Assembly (NCBI GenBank): GCA_030063045.1
Contig: JAQSEB010000185.1
Coordinates: 248,001 to 312,000 of the forward strand
Direction: 5' to 3'
Length of the DNA stretch: 64,000 nt
Origin: Pratylenchus scribneri
Taxonomy: Eukaryota > Nematoda > Chromadorea > Rhabditida > Pratylenchidae
The notes under the pieces are model-generated. The model was not told the origin of the DNA. It was given only the letters and a program-made list of their open reading frames with translations, and made no database searches. The stretch's first letter is position 1, and every line of letters begins with the position of its first letter. Below are positions 35,187 through 48,325 of this stretch, in pieces. A program made the position numbers and the translations under genes.

Positions 35187-38100
35187 ATGAAATTCTTCTT
35201 CCTCCAATTTTTCTTAATTTTGGGAAATTTTATCCTTCGAAATCTGTGGCCATCATCAATTTTACGCCTCTTTTATTTGGCCAAATTCCCTGCACATTTA
35301 ATTTTGTTGGCATCCATCATTTTGCCGGCTTTTGCCTGGCGTGACCCTCAATACGATCCGAATGCCCCGCTGGGCATGGAAATGCCATCCCCTCTGCGAT
35401 ATCGGCACGCCCAGAATCCATTCTTCGCTGATTGTGAGTTTTTTTTCAATTTTGGAGGAGTATTAAATTCGAAAATTAAAAGTAATGGAAAAATATGTGC
35501 CAAATTGTTTTTTGGCTCTAACGGCAATAAATTGTAAGAGATAATTCAGTATATCGGCTATTTTTTTGGCTCACATCTCAACAAGGAAGCAATCAATTCA
35601 AGAAGGCGATATGCTATTTGAAAGCCCTAAATGTCCTCTTAAAGTGGCAAAACTAATTTTTGAAAATTTAAAACAATTTATGAAATAAGCTGCTTTTCAT
35701 CAAGAAGTCGGGTTTGTTACAATCAAAGATATACATAACTTTTTTAAATGAAATATTTTTAAAATCTAACTAACAAGCAATATTGTAGAGGATACTTTGG
35801 CTTTACAATGATATATCGCTTCCCGGATTGATTATTGCCTCGCTGAGTTATAAACAAAAAATATTACAAATATTGAAATGAGGGCACTGTTTGAAACATA
35901 TCCACTAATATGCATTGTATTTATTTGATCAATGTCAATAATTTTTTATATCAAAATTATCTACAAAAAGAATTTAAATCCATTGGCAAAATTTTTATTA
36001 AAGGCTTAAAAAATGCTGCGATATTAATCAAATTGGAAAAGTTCGGGTGCGTGAAATCTGAAAAACGTTAAAAATACTGTATTCGAGAGAAATAAATATA
36101 GCCCTCTGAACAATTCTCAAACATCTGAAAATATTAAAATGGCCAGGAAAAACTATTAAAATATAAATATGATTAGATAGAAGGAGTAAAATTTTTGCAA
36201 ATTGGATAGAAAATTAATTTATTATTATTAAGGATATTCCCCACCACTTTTAGTTTTATTCTCCTCTACACATACCTCCATATTCATATTCCGTAAAAAA
36301 GTAATTAATCCTCAATCTGAACAAGGACATTTTTGGTTTCCATTCTCGGGAGAAACCTTTCCAATCCAAATCATCTTTTAATTAAGCATTTATTTGAGCC
36401 AAAATGCCAAAAATGTGCCACCTTCCACTTTTCTAATCCCTTTGCCTGCTGAGCCCCATAAAATTTGTAATTTTCCTCCTTTTTTTGCTCATCCCCTTCC
36501 CTTTCCAATTTTCTTATCTTTCGGCTTGAGGCGTCGTCAATGTGCCAAACGGCTTCCCCCCTCCCCCACCTTTTTTGTGGCAATGTGGCTTCCGCCAATT
36601 AATTTGTGCGCCAACCGGCCAATCCCCCCCCCCCCCCCCTCTCCCCTTTGCCCAATGCTTTAAGGCGATAAACGGGTGTGAATGTGGATGTGGCGGCAAC
36701 GGCACACCAATGCCAAAAGGAAGGGGAAAGAAACCCCATTCGACCGCTTTACAAGCCCCTAAAACCTCTTCCCCATATTCTCCTTTACACATTTGCCCCA
36801 TTTCGTACTAAAAAGTCACATCCATCCATTCCGCCCAATTCCGCTTTTCAATTTCTCCTTTTTCTTCCATTCATCCATCCATGTTCCTTTCATTCAAGGC
36901 TTCTTCGCAGCTTTTTCTTCCTTCTCTTCACCTCTTCCGATGCATCTTTTTGCCATTCCAAAATCTTCTTTTTTTTATTTTTATGCCTATTAGAATATTA
37001 GCTGAGATGCCATTCTAAAAAGGATCCAAAAGTGTTCATTCATAATTCTTTCCAGACTTATTCTTTTCTTATTCTTCATCATCTTCCTCATCAAAATTTA
37101 TTCCAGCTGCTTCTTCCCTCCTCTTTCAATTCATCGTTGTCCCATTCCATAAGCTCCCTTATATTTAAGCCCATCTCATAAGCTAAATTTCCTCCAAAAG
37201 TAACCCAAAATGTCATTGCTTTCACGCCCATTTCTTTCCATCCAGTCATTTTTATAAAATCACCATTCATTTTCTATCAATTTTTCATCTGACAATGAGA
37301 ATTGCCTCGTATCTTTCTTTGGGTTTTTTTTCTTATCAGAGAGTTGCTGAATGATTTGCCTCCTTTATTTCCATTTTCAAACATTGGCCATCACTAATTG
37401 GCTATACAAATTTTTTTAAACCATTTTCATATTATTTTATTTAATAGTTATTCCTTCCTTTTCTTTCCAATTCCTTCTCGCCTTTTCAATATGCCTCCAT
37501 GTTCATTTACCCCGCGAGCACATTTTGACGTCCCATCCAAATTCAATCATCGTAGTCGGCATCACCCCAATAAAAAGGGCGTTAAGGCCAATGCCAATAT
37601 TCTCCCTCAATTCCTTTTTTTCATTTTTCTGCCAGCCGCCAATTCGCCACCACTTTCCCCCTACTCCCTTTCGTATTTTTTGGCGCCGCCCCCTTCAAAA
37701 AGGGAAGGGAGGAGGCAATGTTATTATGGCCTCTTATGGAAAATATGCCATTGCCATTGGCATCCACATTCCACATCCAATCCATCGTCCACGGCTCAAT
37801 GGCCATAATCCCCCTACCCCCACATATTTCAATGGCATCCATCCTCATCTTCCGTATTAAACTTTCCCTCTCTTTTCTCTTCTTTTGGGGCTTTTCGTCG
37901 CTTAATTAAAATCGACTTCTTATAAGCCTCTGCGCTTTTTCACCTCAGTCAAAAATATTCCCCTGATGGATTTCATTCACCTAAGACTTCGATTGATCCA
38001 TTTAAAATAATCAAGGCCTTGATCAAAATCCTTCAAACTTTTTCAATCAATTCAATTTTGGCTTTCTTTTACGGCTCAAAAATGCCATTGAATTGACCGC

Positions 38101-41100
38101 TTTTCATTGAAAAATGGATCATCAGCTTCGAATTTGCCACTTTATTAGGGAAATATGCCATTGATCAAATTTTAGGCATCTATTTTTAGCCAATTATCCA
38201 TCTTTTTCTCCTTATTGGCATTTGAATGGCAATTTAAAATGCTGGATTAATAACAAGTTTTTCCTTTTCATTCTGGCCTAAAAGCTTGGCTTTCTCATAT
38301 TTTAACATGTATTCGCGATTCAATTTACAATAATTATTCCCCTTTTCTGATCCATTCAACCCATTCATTATTACTGTGTTTTCCCTTCTCATTTTTTGGA
38401 TTATGCGCCTTTTGGGCACAATCACCACATTGCTGCCTTTTTCTACCAAAATTATCCTCGCTTCAATCGCTGCTCAACTTCATATTCTTCCTTTGGAATT
38501 TTGCCATAAAATGGCCATTCAATTCACCAAACTTTTCTCATTCATTCTCGCCTCCGTCCACGATCCACCACCGCAACCAATTGAGCCAGGTAAAAACAAA
38601 TTTACGATGCTCTCAGTTTTAAACCGAGAATAAAATCCATTTTTCCTTTTTTTTTAAAAAAAATCATTTAAGGTTTCTGTTTCTCATATTTTTCTTATTT
38701 TTGAACAAAAATTCCAAAACAGATTGAAAGCGAAAAAAAAGGCGGAATTATTCTAAGCGAAAACACAAAATAGGCGGAATTATTCTAAGCAAAAACACAA
38801 AATAGGCGGAATTATTCTAAGCAAAAACACAAAATAGGCGGAATTATTCTAAGCGAAAACACAAACAGGCGGAATTATTCTTAGCGAAAACACAAACAGG
38901 CGGAATTATTCTAAGCAAAAACACAAAACAGGCGGAATTATTCTAAGCGAAAACACAAAACAGGCGGAATTATTCTAATAAGCAAAAACACAAAACAGGC
39001 GGAATTATTCTAAGCGAAAACACAAAACATGCGGAATTATTCTAAGCGAAAACACAAAACAGGCGGAATTATTCTAAGCGAAAACACAAAACAGGCGGAA
39101 TTATTCTAAGCGAAAACACAAAACAGGCGGAATTATTCTAAGCGAAAACACAAAACAGGCGGAATTATTCTAAGCGAAAACACAAAACAGGCGGAATTAT
39201 TCTAAGTGAAAACACAAACAGGCGGAATTATTCTAAGCAAAAACACAAAACAGGCGGAATTATTCTAAGCGAAAACACAAAACAGGCGGAATTATTCTAA
39301 GCGAAAACACAAAACATGCGGAATTATTCTACGCGAAAACACAAAACAGGCGGAATTATTCTTAGTGAAAACACAAAACAGGACGCGAAAACACAAAACA
39401 GGCGGAATTATTCTTAGTGAAAACACAAAACAGGACGCGAAAACACAAAACAGGCGGAATTATTCTTAGTGAAAACACAAAACAGGCGGAATTATTCTAA
39501 GTAAGTGAGCGATCATCACACATTAAAATCGATGTGATTTTTTGCCGAGTTTGCTGCGCGAAAAAACCATCAATTTCAGCTTGCTTGGATATTAGCCTTC
39601 TTTTTATTAATCCCCCTCTCCTCTCCCCTTTTCAAATGAATTCACCATACATTTCCGTTCAAAGTCAAATAATTCATTATCCGCAAATATTATTTTACCG
39701 AGTAAAAAACCAAATAAATCCATTTTATTCCAAGGCATCAACAAATCCTCGCCTCCCCCATCTAAAGGACAATTATATAAGCCTAAAAATAGAAAAACTG
39801 GTTAAAAAAGATTTGTAGAAATGGAAGGATTTCCGGCCATTTACTCCATCCATCCACAATTTCTCCATTCAATGGCATTTTATCGACCAAGAATATTTGT
39901 TTGCTATTCGGCTTTGGCAAAAATTCCCCCTCCCCCAATGGCTGGTTCGTTGTCGATTTTGTGTGGCAAAGGAAAAGGACGAAAAGAGCGGAAAAATTAA
40001 ATTAAATTAAACGAGAAAATGTGAAGGGAAATGGGGATTGGCATCAAATGCCGGGAGACAAAATTGTCGAAAAGAATTGCAATAAATGAATGTTAGATTG
40101 AGGGGAAAATGCGGGAATATAAACCGTAAAAAGGCAACAAAATGAAAAAAATTGGGGATCGCAAAGACATCGACAAATTTATGGCAAAAAATAATCAAAA
40201 AAATAATTTTGGTTTGAATAATAATTTGTTTGGCCCTCACTCTCAAATGCCAATTCCAGATTTCCTGCTGAACATGGGGACAAAAGCGAAATTGGCACCA
40301 TAAATTTTTACTAAAAATCGGAGCGCCATTTCCCCTTTAATTTAAATATGAATTTTGTAAAAAAATGAGGCTTAAATTATTATGGAATAGAATTTTTGAA
40401 TGAATTATGACCAATATATTTCTAGATAAAGGCGAATGATTTATGCCCATAAAACGGATAGTTTGCGCCTATTTCCGTACTTTTCATTTTTGATTTATTT
40501 GCTGGAATTATGGCCATAAGCATCCAATTATTGGCCTTCATGGCACTATATACGTAATTTATTCAATTTAGCACACATCCAGACACAAAAATTCATATGT
40601 GCACATAAAATTTGGATACTTTTAGGTCAAAACAAAATTCAAAATTTCTTCTCTAAATGCTCGTTAGGTATTTTTTTGGTCCAAAAACTCATAAAATTTA
40701 AATTTTCATGGAAAAATCCAAATATTTTTGAATTATCCGATGCAATAATTCACTCGAAATATTCGACAGTCTTAATATTGGCTTGATTTTTTGATCCACC
40801 AAATTTGGCCTCCATTTAATTGACCATTCCTACTGGCAATTTTGATCTTTTTACCCTGATATTTTGAAAGGTATTTGAAGCCATTTTGTTTTTTTTTTTT
40901 TGTATTGTTTTTCCCCACTCATTCTAACGCGCACTATGGGCGCAAAAAAATGTTGAGGAGGAGAAGAGGCAGGCGGAACAAATTGAATTGAAAAAGCGCC
41001 GCATTGGGCCAAATGGCACAATATTGGCTACTGGGGAAAATAAGAGGGGAAGAAGTTGAATGGAATGGGGACATGTTGAATGAAGAAGAGGATGTTGGGG

Positions 41101-44100
41101 GGAAATTGAATTTGGGTTGGAGTGGCCAATGGAATGAAGGACAGGGGCAAGGAGAATTGACGCCGCGGGGGACTATATGATGACCGGGCCCTCGGGCCAA
41201 ATTGAACAAGAATGCGCCAAACCAAGGAGTGCCAACTTTTTTAAGCTGAATTGACACGGTTGAGAGGGGCAGAATTGAATTTGGCCAGAAAAGCATGGAG
41301 AGAAGGGAAGGCATAAGAAGGGATTTTGTGAAGCGCGGCAGGGGACCAATTCCAAAAGGGGGAGGCGGGAGGGGACCAACCAAAAAGGTTTAGGGGGGAT
41401 GACAAGGACAACCGTCGAAAACTCGAAATTGAGGAGGAGGCCAAAAGAGGAAACATGGCAATATGGGAAAGAGGCCCCTCTCGGGGGAGATGCAATTTGT
41501 GGGCAAAAGGGGGAGGAGGAGGAGGACATTTTTTGATGGAAGGGCGACACCGGAGGGCAAATTCACGGCAACAGCAGCCGACCAAAAACTCAAGCTAGGA
41601 GGCTCCTCCTTGGCCCTTCTTGGCCTATTTGTTTGCCCAATCTACTTACACAAAACACACAGCAAGCAATCCCCCAGAGGGAAAGGAATTGTAGAAACAA
41701 GGGGGAAATGCGCTCAACTCCCCCTCCTCTCCTTCTGCTCCTTAACAAATCCATTTGATGGGCCCCATGGCTTCCGCCTCCTCCTTCAAAACCTACGACC
41801 GGTTGGCCACATGGACCTTATTCACAAATACCCAAAGTGAAAGGGGCAACTCTCCCTCTTGTCCTGCTGGAAAAAATAAGTTTTTTGTGGCCCCAAACAT
41901 TTTTTGGCTGGTGAAACCCGTTTCAATTCTTTCCAATTCTAAACAAAATTCCAATATTGTGATTCTCCTTCATCCGTATTTTTTGTTGCCGTTTTGTTGA
42001 ACGGCGGATGGGCTCAGATTTTCTGCAAGTTTTCTCCTATTTTTTGGCCAACGTCTCGGATTTTGCACATCCTTGGGGTCAGTCACATTTTTGGGGAATT
42101 GGAATTGACTTCCAAGATTTAATGTTTCCTAAAAATCTGCGAGCATTTCCCAAAAGGCGAGCAAATTTAGCTGGTTAATAAATCTATTAATATCTTCTTA
42201 TAGGATTAGGCGGCTCAAACTATGTTATTTTGAAGTAATTTAAAAAAAAAGCATGAAAAAAATTCAAATTTGTCTGGGACTTGAATCCCCCATAATGGCA
42301 TTAGATTAGGCTTTTAGATAATTCTAACAAAATATAAATTTAATTGGAAGGAATTTAGTAGGGAAAACATTAAAAAAAGTTATCAATGCAATTCGCAATG
42401 CCTGCGGTCTTTAATTACTAATTTTTAATTATGGAAGAATTAAAATTTCGACTATAATTTCAACCAAATTCCGACTCGAATTTTATTGCCAAAATTTTAA
42501 ATTAATACCTGAAAAAAATCTCGAAATTTTTCCACAAAAATTTCAAATTATTATTTATTAAGCATATCGCCTGCATTGCCACAGTTGCATGAGCCCCTAT
42601 TTGGAGGACCAATTCCCGTATATTTCACATTTGTACAGGCGGCCAATGATTTTCAGCGACAAATGCGATCATGGCCAATTCGATTATCGCTATGTTCGAT
42701 CGAAGAATTGTACGGATGCATGCGTCACTCTCAGAATGAATGATCGGGTTGGAGGTGGGCCAGGAAATCGATAATACAAAATAATTAATTTTAATTGACA
42801 ATTTTTGGCCCATAAAGTTAGGAAGAACTGAAGTGTCTTTTGAATCTACTAATTTGGAATATTTATATTTAGTACTTGGGTTCAATCTTTTTGATATTTC
42901 CCAACAAGGAATCAACCAATTTGGGAAGGCGATATGTCATTTGAAAGCCCTAAATGTCCTCTAAAAAATGGCTTTACTAATTTTTTGAAAACTTAAAATA
43001 AGCCCCAGGAAAAATAAAAGGGGAAAAGAAGGCGCAAAATATATAGGCAATTCAATATCAAGGCCATTATTTTAGCCATAACTCAACAAGGAAGCAACCA
43101 ATTTAGGAAGGCGTTATGCCATTTAAAAGCCCTAAATGTCCTCTAAAAAGTGGCTTTACTAATTTTTTGAAAATTTAAAACAATTTTTGGCTTTTCCTCA
43201 ACAAATTTGGGTTTATTAGTGATTACATTCAAGGGCATGTAACATTTTTAAATGCTTTAATTTTTATAAAATTTTAAAGGGCCATTTTGTATAGGAGACT
43301 TCGGGCTTTCCAATGGTATATCGCCTTCCCAAATTGGTTATCGCCTCGTTAGGCTATGGGTCAAAAACAAATGCTGGTACTCATCAATTGGCTCTTTTCA
43401 TTTGTTCCCTTTTCCCCTATCCAATTGTTTAGGGAGCTTAAAAGCCAAATTGGCTTAAGTAGATAGTAGAGGATAGAATTAGGCTAAGCCATTAATAAAT
43501 TGAAATATTTTTAATATTTGAACCAATTTTGTGAAGGTCGTCGCCGTTTTGGATTCATGCGCGGCTGCCTCTCGGACATAATCCATCACAATCGAACGGC
43601 CGTCCGCTTTGGGGAATTGTCGAGAACGACAAAATCCGGGGCCATCATTTGCTCGGCAATTCGCCTTCGAGATTTGTTCGTCTCATCGGATAGGTAAGTG
43701 CCAAAAATGGGAGGTTTATTTCAATTTGATTTGGGCATTTTGAAGGCAATTTATCATATAAGATTTGGACCAAAAGTTAGGGCCAAGAGATTTTGATAGG
43801 CTAAGAAATTACTGACTAAATCGAGTTTACATTTAGGTAACCAAAATTATAATTTAATCCGAAATCCGAATATCCCTCACATTAATTTTTCTCTCATTTG
43901 TAACCAATTCCCCTTTCCTTTCCTTTTTCCTTTTTCTTTCATTTTTATTTAACTAATTACCACTTGAGATTTTGGGCCAAAATAAAAAAAAGAGAATTTA
44001 ATAGGCTAAAAATGGATAATTTAATGCATTTATTCTCTCATCATAAATTAATCCGAATATTTCTCCCAGTAAATTTTCTCTCATTTCCAACCAATTCCCC

Positions 44101-44820
44101 TTTTTCTGCTCCCCCTTCCCCTTTGCCTCCATTTCCCTTTTCCTTTTAAATATCCATTTCCATTCCCGCTCAATCGCTTACGACCATACCGCGTTGAATG
44201 CACGCCATCCCGTCCGATCTGGCAAGTTAAGCAACACTGGGCCCCCTTAGTACTTGGAACGGAGACGTCCTGGGAATCGGGGGTGTCGTAAGCTTTTTTC
44301 AACATTTTTAGGTAAATTTTTATATTTTTAAACAATTTTAATTAAGGAATAATTTTTAAATTTTATTTGAACTGAATAAATGCACCATAAAATATCATAG
44401 AAAAAATTACTATTTTTTTGGCTTAATTTCCAAACATTTATTCCATTTTGGCCCATAAATTAAATTAATTTTTTCCCAAAATTCACTACAATTTTTGCCA
44501 TATTTTTTAGGTATGGCTTCGACCCCCATGACCATGTGGATTTATGCGCATGCATTCGGCCAAATTGCAATTCCGCCTCAGGGAATGGGCCGAATCGATT
44601 GTTCCTCACAATTTGTCTGCTCATTTTCACGTTTACTTCATTCCTAATTAGACCGAATTTTGACTATGAAAGTGGCAAAAAGGAAATGGGCAAAATTCCA
44701 ACACAATCAATTGCTAAAATCACCGAAGAATGGAACGAAAATGAATCAAATAAATTGGAAGAATTTCCCAATGAAATTGAGGGGAGAAGAAGGCCGAAAG
44801 CCAAATTGGACGAAAATTAA
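35187..44820 (+). CDS. Ly6/uPAR-like cysteine-rich membrane protein
   Basis: Four exons join in phase: 35187-35433, 42563-42754, 43537-43693 and 44511-44820. They give 301 residues. The N-terminus is strongly hydrophobic (HLILLASIILPAFA before WRDPQY), consistent with a signal sequence or anchor. The mature part has about 11 cysteines spaced as in three-finger Ly6 domains: LHCHSC, DKCDHG, NCTDAC, RGCLSD, IICS, LCAC and a final NCN. The Cys-Asn end is the Ly6 hallmark. A membrane segment (RLFLTICLLIFTFTSFLI) and a charged tail of about 55 residues follow. Function is unknown; worm relatives are cell-surface proteins of neurons and epidermis. The ATG lies right after TTTTGTTTAG, suggesting trans-splicing. 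Intron 1 is 7.1 kb, and intron 3 hosts a 5S rRNA gene. The exon 1 to 2 link is the weakest point. Confidence 0.78.
35565..35860. repeat. foldback repeat family, copy in Ly6-like intron 1
   Basis: It has TTTTTGGCTCACATCTCAACAAGG and GCCTCGCTGAGTTATAAAC as worn ends, with AAGGCGATATGC and ATATCGCTTCCC inside. Confidence 0.8.
35861..42562. other. remainder of Ly6-like intron 1
   Basis: This is mostly pyrimidine-rich on the plus strand (36400-38100) and purine-rich around 40930-41560, with a run of C near 36626. Long open frames here (for example 40934-41383 minus) are low-complexity and overlap each other. The only clear structure is the type B minisatellite at 38740-39498. Confidence 0.5.
38740..39498 (-). 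repeat. minisatellite type B, about 31-bp unit, reverse orientation, about 24 copies
   Basis: On the minus strand the unit is AATAATTCCGCCTG followed by TTTTGTGTTTTCGCTTAG. Compound units with an inserted GGACGCGAAAACACAAAAC appear at the right end (39382-39440). It lies within the first intron of the Ly6-like gene. Confidence 0.96.
42888..42998. repeat. half copy of the foldback family
   Basis: Only the left arm is present (GGGAAGGCGATATGTCATTTG, AAAGCCCTAAATGTCCTC). It sits just before a full copy. Confidence 0.75.
43070..43367. repeat. foldback repeat family, copy in Ly6-like intron 2
   Basis: It is a full copy with TTTAGCCATAACTCAACAAGG and GCCTCGTTAGGCTATGGG at its ends and ATGGTATATCGCCTTCCC in the right arm. 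Confidence 0.85.
44176..44294 (+). rRNA. rrn-5S: 5S ribosomal RNA
   Basis: The 119-base sequence begins GCTTACGACCATACC and ends GTGTCGTAAGCT, so both ends pair as helix I. The internal promoter region is present (GATCTGGCAAGTTAAGCAAC, TTAGTACTTGG, GGAGACG). It is followed by a T6 run at 44294-44299, a pol III terminator. Length and sequence closely match the nematode 5S gene. It is a single gene on the same strand as, and inside intron 3 of, the Ly6-like gene, not part of a visible cluster. Differences from the usual 5S in the CACTGGGCCCCCTTAG part (loop region) leave open that it is a variant or dispersed copy. Confidence 0.93.
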
Positions 44821-45081
44821 AATAATTAAAAATCTTTTTCAAAATATTTCCGGGTCTTTTAATTTCATTTTTGCACATTTTTTCCACATCTCAAATTTAT
44901 CGGCTAACCATCAACAAATGAAATATATCGCATAATTTTCCCTAAAATTCACCCAAAAATACTTTCCTCAAAATATCACATTTTGAATATATTTTTATTT
45001 TATTTTTAAATATTAAAATTGAAATAAAAACAATAAAATTATTTGCAATAATTTCATAACAAATAAAACAATCAAATAATA

Positions 45082-47573
45082 TTATTTTTCCTCTTCCATT
45101 TTTTGATCATTGTTTTTGGCCAATTTTCCCTGCTTTGGTCCGCCGCCGGCCTTTGCCCTACTTTTTGGTCCCCAATTTTTGCCTTTGTTATGTTGGAAAC
45201 GAAGAATGTTGGCCAATTTGCTGGCCGGCACTGCATCACGGTGCAGGGTAAAATTCACTTGGGAACTGAAAAAATAATAAATTTATTTAATTAAATGAAT
45301 ATTCAGTCGATTTTAACGAAAATTTTACCAAAAAATTTTTTTGAAAATTTTTCATCTTAATTTTTTTAAAAATTTTCAACCTTAAATTTTTTGAAAACTG
45401 TCGACCTGAAATTTTTTTGAAAATTTTCAAATCTTATATTTTTGAAAACCTAATTTTTTTTGAAAATTTTCTACTCATGGGGGACTCGGGACTTTATTCA
45501 TGCAAAATTTAGGTCTCGGGTTCGAATCCGCTCCGAGGAAGGTATTTTTTCTGGGATTGGTAGTCACATTTATGCAATATTATACTTTCTTAAATTCTAA
45601 TATTTCCCACATTTTCGCCTTACCTTTGTTCCTTGCTCAAAATTCGCTTCGCCGTTGAGTCCTCCTTCAATTTGTTCACATTTAAGCCGGCTTGTTTGGC
45701 CTGAAAAAAATGCTTAAAATTCACAGTAAAAAAAAGTGACGGACGAACCCATGCTCGGCAAATGTCCCAAACAAAATGCATTGGTGCATCGGTTTTGAGG
45801 CCATTTGGGTTTGAATGTGTCCCAGAGCATCGGTAACCGCCATTCAAGAGGGCCGACCGAAAAAGGGCCACTTTTGGGGTTGGGCATTTGATGGTGGCCA
45901 TCAAATGGGAATGATCCATGGAGAGGGGACAATCAGCCAATTCCTCCAAAACCAGCGTTAAAACGCCCTTCAACCGTTCCAAAGTGCCCAATTCTGGTGG
46001 ATGATGATCATTTGTTGGCGGTGGTGTTCGTTTGAGGCTGGAAATTTAATAAAAAAAATTATATTTATTATTTGGAATAATTTTTGTGGAATTTTGACTT
46101 AAATTTAAATGTCTAAAAAATATTTGCCCTTAACCGGGTTCGAACCCAAGACCCTCAAAATTCTCAAAATAATATTTTTTAAATAAAAATTAATTTTAAT
46201 AAAAAAAAGGATGAACCTATTTAACATTTTCTGCACAAATTCCCGGTCATGGATTGGCCCAACATAAATTGGTCCACCCACATGGATTGCCGTGCATCCG
46301 CAATGAACACATTTCCCACAATTTCCAACATTTTGTCCGTCTTCCTTTTTGCTTTCTCCGGCGGAAGATTTTTTATTTCCATTTTGTTTGGCCGCATTTT
46401 CTCCATCCTTCAAATTTAAATTATTAATTAATAATTAAATTAAAAATCCCATTAACCTCCACTCCAAATTTGTGGACCAAATTGCTGGCAAAATGCGGCG
46501 CCGTGAATCGAACACTTTCGCCTTGGATGGATTTACGGATGAGCGGTTGGAAGTCGAGTGATTGGCATTGGGCGCAGCTGAACACCTGGGCCAGCCGGCA
46601 CAAACTTTGCTTGGCTTTGGCCGCCCCCGACTGCACCCGGACAAAACATCGAATGTAGAAATCGATGGAAATGCAGAGGAGGGGTTGAATGAAGCGGCCA
46701 TGGCGATTGGCCGCCGAATCGATGGCACGGAGGAGGATTCGGAGTGCCTGGAATGGAAGTGGAAATTGATGATTGAATTTTGGGTTAAACTAACCATTTC
46801 ATGGCATGATTTGTGCCGAATTGGAATGGAACCGTATTTGGCGAAGCAAGCCTCTGGACAATTCCCGCAAAGGATGGCCATGTCCGTGCAGGTCACCATC
46901 AAAATTCCTGCACAAAATTTATTAAATTTACGGTTAATAAAGCAAAATAACCTCCATCCGTAACTGCTTGAACGGCTGAGTCTAGGAAAATTGCAGCCGA
47001 TCCATACGGGTCCAAATCGATGGCATGGAAGCGTTTCTCGAATCGGCGATGTTCCATCATCAAATCACTGGCAAATTTATTTAAATTTTAATAAATATTT
47101 AAGGTAAAATTTAACCGAACATTGCATCCGAATGCATTGGCCTCACTCGCCCCTCCAATTCATTCAGTTGGACATTTCGTTGGATTGTTTTGAAGGCATG
47201 TTCGGAAAAATCGTTGGCCACCACCAAATCCACGCCGGGCACTTCCTTCGCAAATCTGATTGCCCGCAGTCCGGAAGCGGATAATGCGTCCAAAATGCGA
47301 AGGCCGCCCGATGTTTGTTCTTTCAGCTCATTTTGTTTCGTTCCATCCATTTCCATTTGTTCATTTTTCTGGGCTATTCTAGTCTCGGAAAATACCCTCA
47401 AAACGGTGACACTAAATTATTATTAATTAAATTGCATTTTAACCAAATTAAATTTACGTCAAATCTCGATTGAACTCTTGAATTGGATTGTAAAAAGTGG
47501 ACAATTCCTCGTCAAAAACAATTTTGGCTGTGCCCTCAATTATTTGATGAGATTTTTCATCAATTTCTTCCAT
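45082..47573 (-). CDS. TRMT1: tRNA (guanine26-N2)-dimethyltransferase
   Basis: TRMT1 uses SAM to make N2,N2-dimethylguanosine at position 26 of tRNAs. Nine minus-strand exons join in phase: 47573-47458, 47411-47121, 47067-46952, 46907-46795, 46747-46457, 46407-46217, 46037-45749, 45700-45624 and 45265-45082. They give 555 residues. Landmarks are [14 protein letters not shown], the SAM motif [33 protein letters not shown] (catalytic region), [12 protein letters not shown], the zinc cysteines in FSCAQC and [15 protein letters not shown] and KTDAP. The C-terminal exon has VNFTLHRDA and [12 protein letters not shown], then a Lys-rich end typical of nuclear forms. No stops or broken splice sites are seen, so this is the functional copy. 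Exons 2-8 and their introns closely match the plus-strand pseudogene. Confidence 0.95.
45320..45480. repeat. degenerate GAAAATTTTCA tandem tract in the last TRMT1 intron
   Basis: Five or so units of about 30 bases with TTTTTTGAAAATTTTCAA are followed by a B-box-like TCTCGGGTTCGAATCCG at about 45510. The intron differs fully from its partner in the plus-strand copy. Confidence 0.7.
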
Positions 47574-48325
47574 TTTATTTGCTTGAGGAATTATTAAAAT
47601 TAAAAAAATGTAAAAAAAATCAGAATAATTTGATCCTCTAACCATCTAACCTCTTATTTTTACATTGTCTCTCATTAATTGAGATAAATTGTCATTTTTG
47701 TTTTTAAAATACAAAATGCCAAAAATGGAAGAAAAAGGACTCTTATTTTATGCCGTTTTCAGATCATTCATTTATCGGTTTTTGGCCCATATCTCAGCGA
47801 GGCATTTGCCTATCCGAGAAGGCAATATACCAATTGAAAGCCAAAAGTGTCCTCTACAAATTGGCATATTATAATTTTTATGAAAATCATTGCTTAAATA
47901 AGTTACATGCCTTTGAATGTAATAAACCCCGATTTTCTTATTTTTTAAATTGTTTTGAATTTAAAAAAAATCAGTAAGCCACTTTTTAAACAACATTTAG
48001 GGCTTTAAAACGGCGTATAATTCCTCTTATTTTTCCGTCATTTTCCCTTCAATTTTGTCAATTTCCGTCACAGTTGATTCATTCATTAATTTTCAATCAT
48101 CCCTACAAATATCCGTTGGAAATGAATTTATCATTTTTCCATTTTAAAGCCGCTAAAAGCCCTTCTTTATTTCAATTCAATTTCAATTCCATTTCATCAA
48201 CAAGAGGCTAATAAATTTAATTTTTTATTCAATTTATTTTCCCTAAAATTTTTCATCTTTTATTTTATTCCTAGCACCTCAAAAAATCAATTTCTTTCAG
48301 AGCTTTGCAAAATTTTGCTCAAAAA
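47574..48325. other. divergent spacer between TRMT1 and the small coiled-coil gene
   Basis: It has an incomplete foldback copy at about 47780-48020. A TTTCTTTCAG at 48291-48300 immediately precedes the next gene and looks like a trans-splice acceptor. No other gene is seen. Confidence 0.6.
47780..48020. repeat. foldback repeat family, incomplete copy
   Basis: The left end (TTTGGCCCATATCTCAGCGAGG) and loop are present. The right arm stops after GGGCTTTAAAACGGCG. Confidence 0.8.

Noticed and set aside
36371..37860. Several 60-136-codon frames in Ly6-like intron 1
   Set aside because: They derive from pyrimidine-rich DNA read in many frames and look noncoding.
40934..41840. 149- and 125-codon frames on both strands
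   Set aside because: Purine-rich on one strand gives open frames in all phases; no domain is present.
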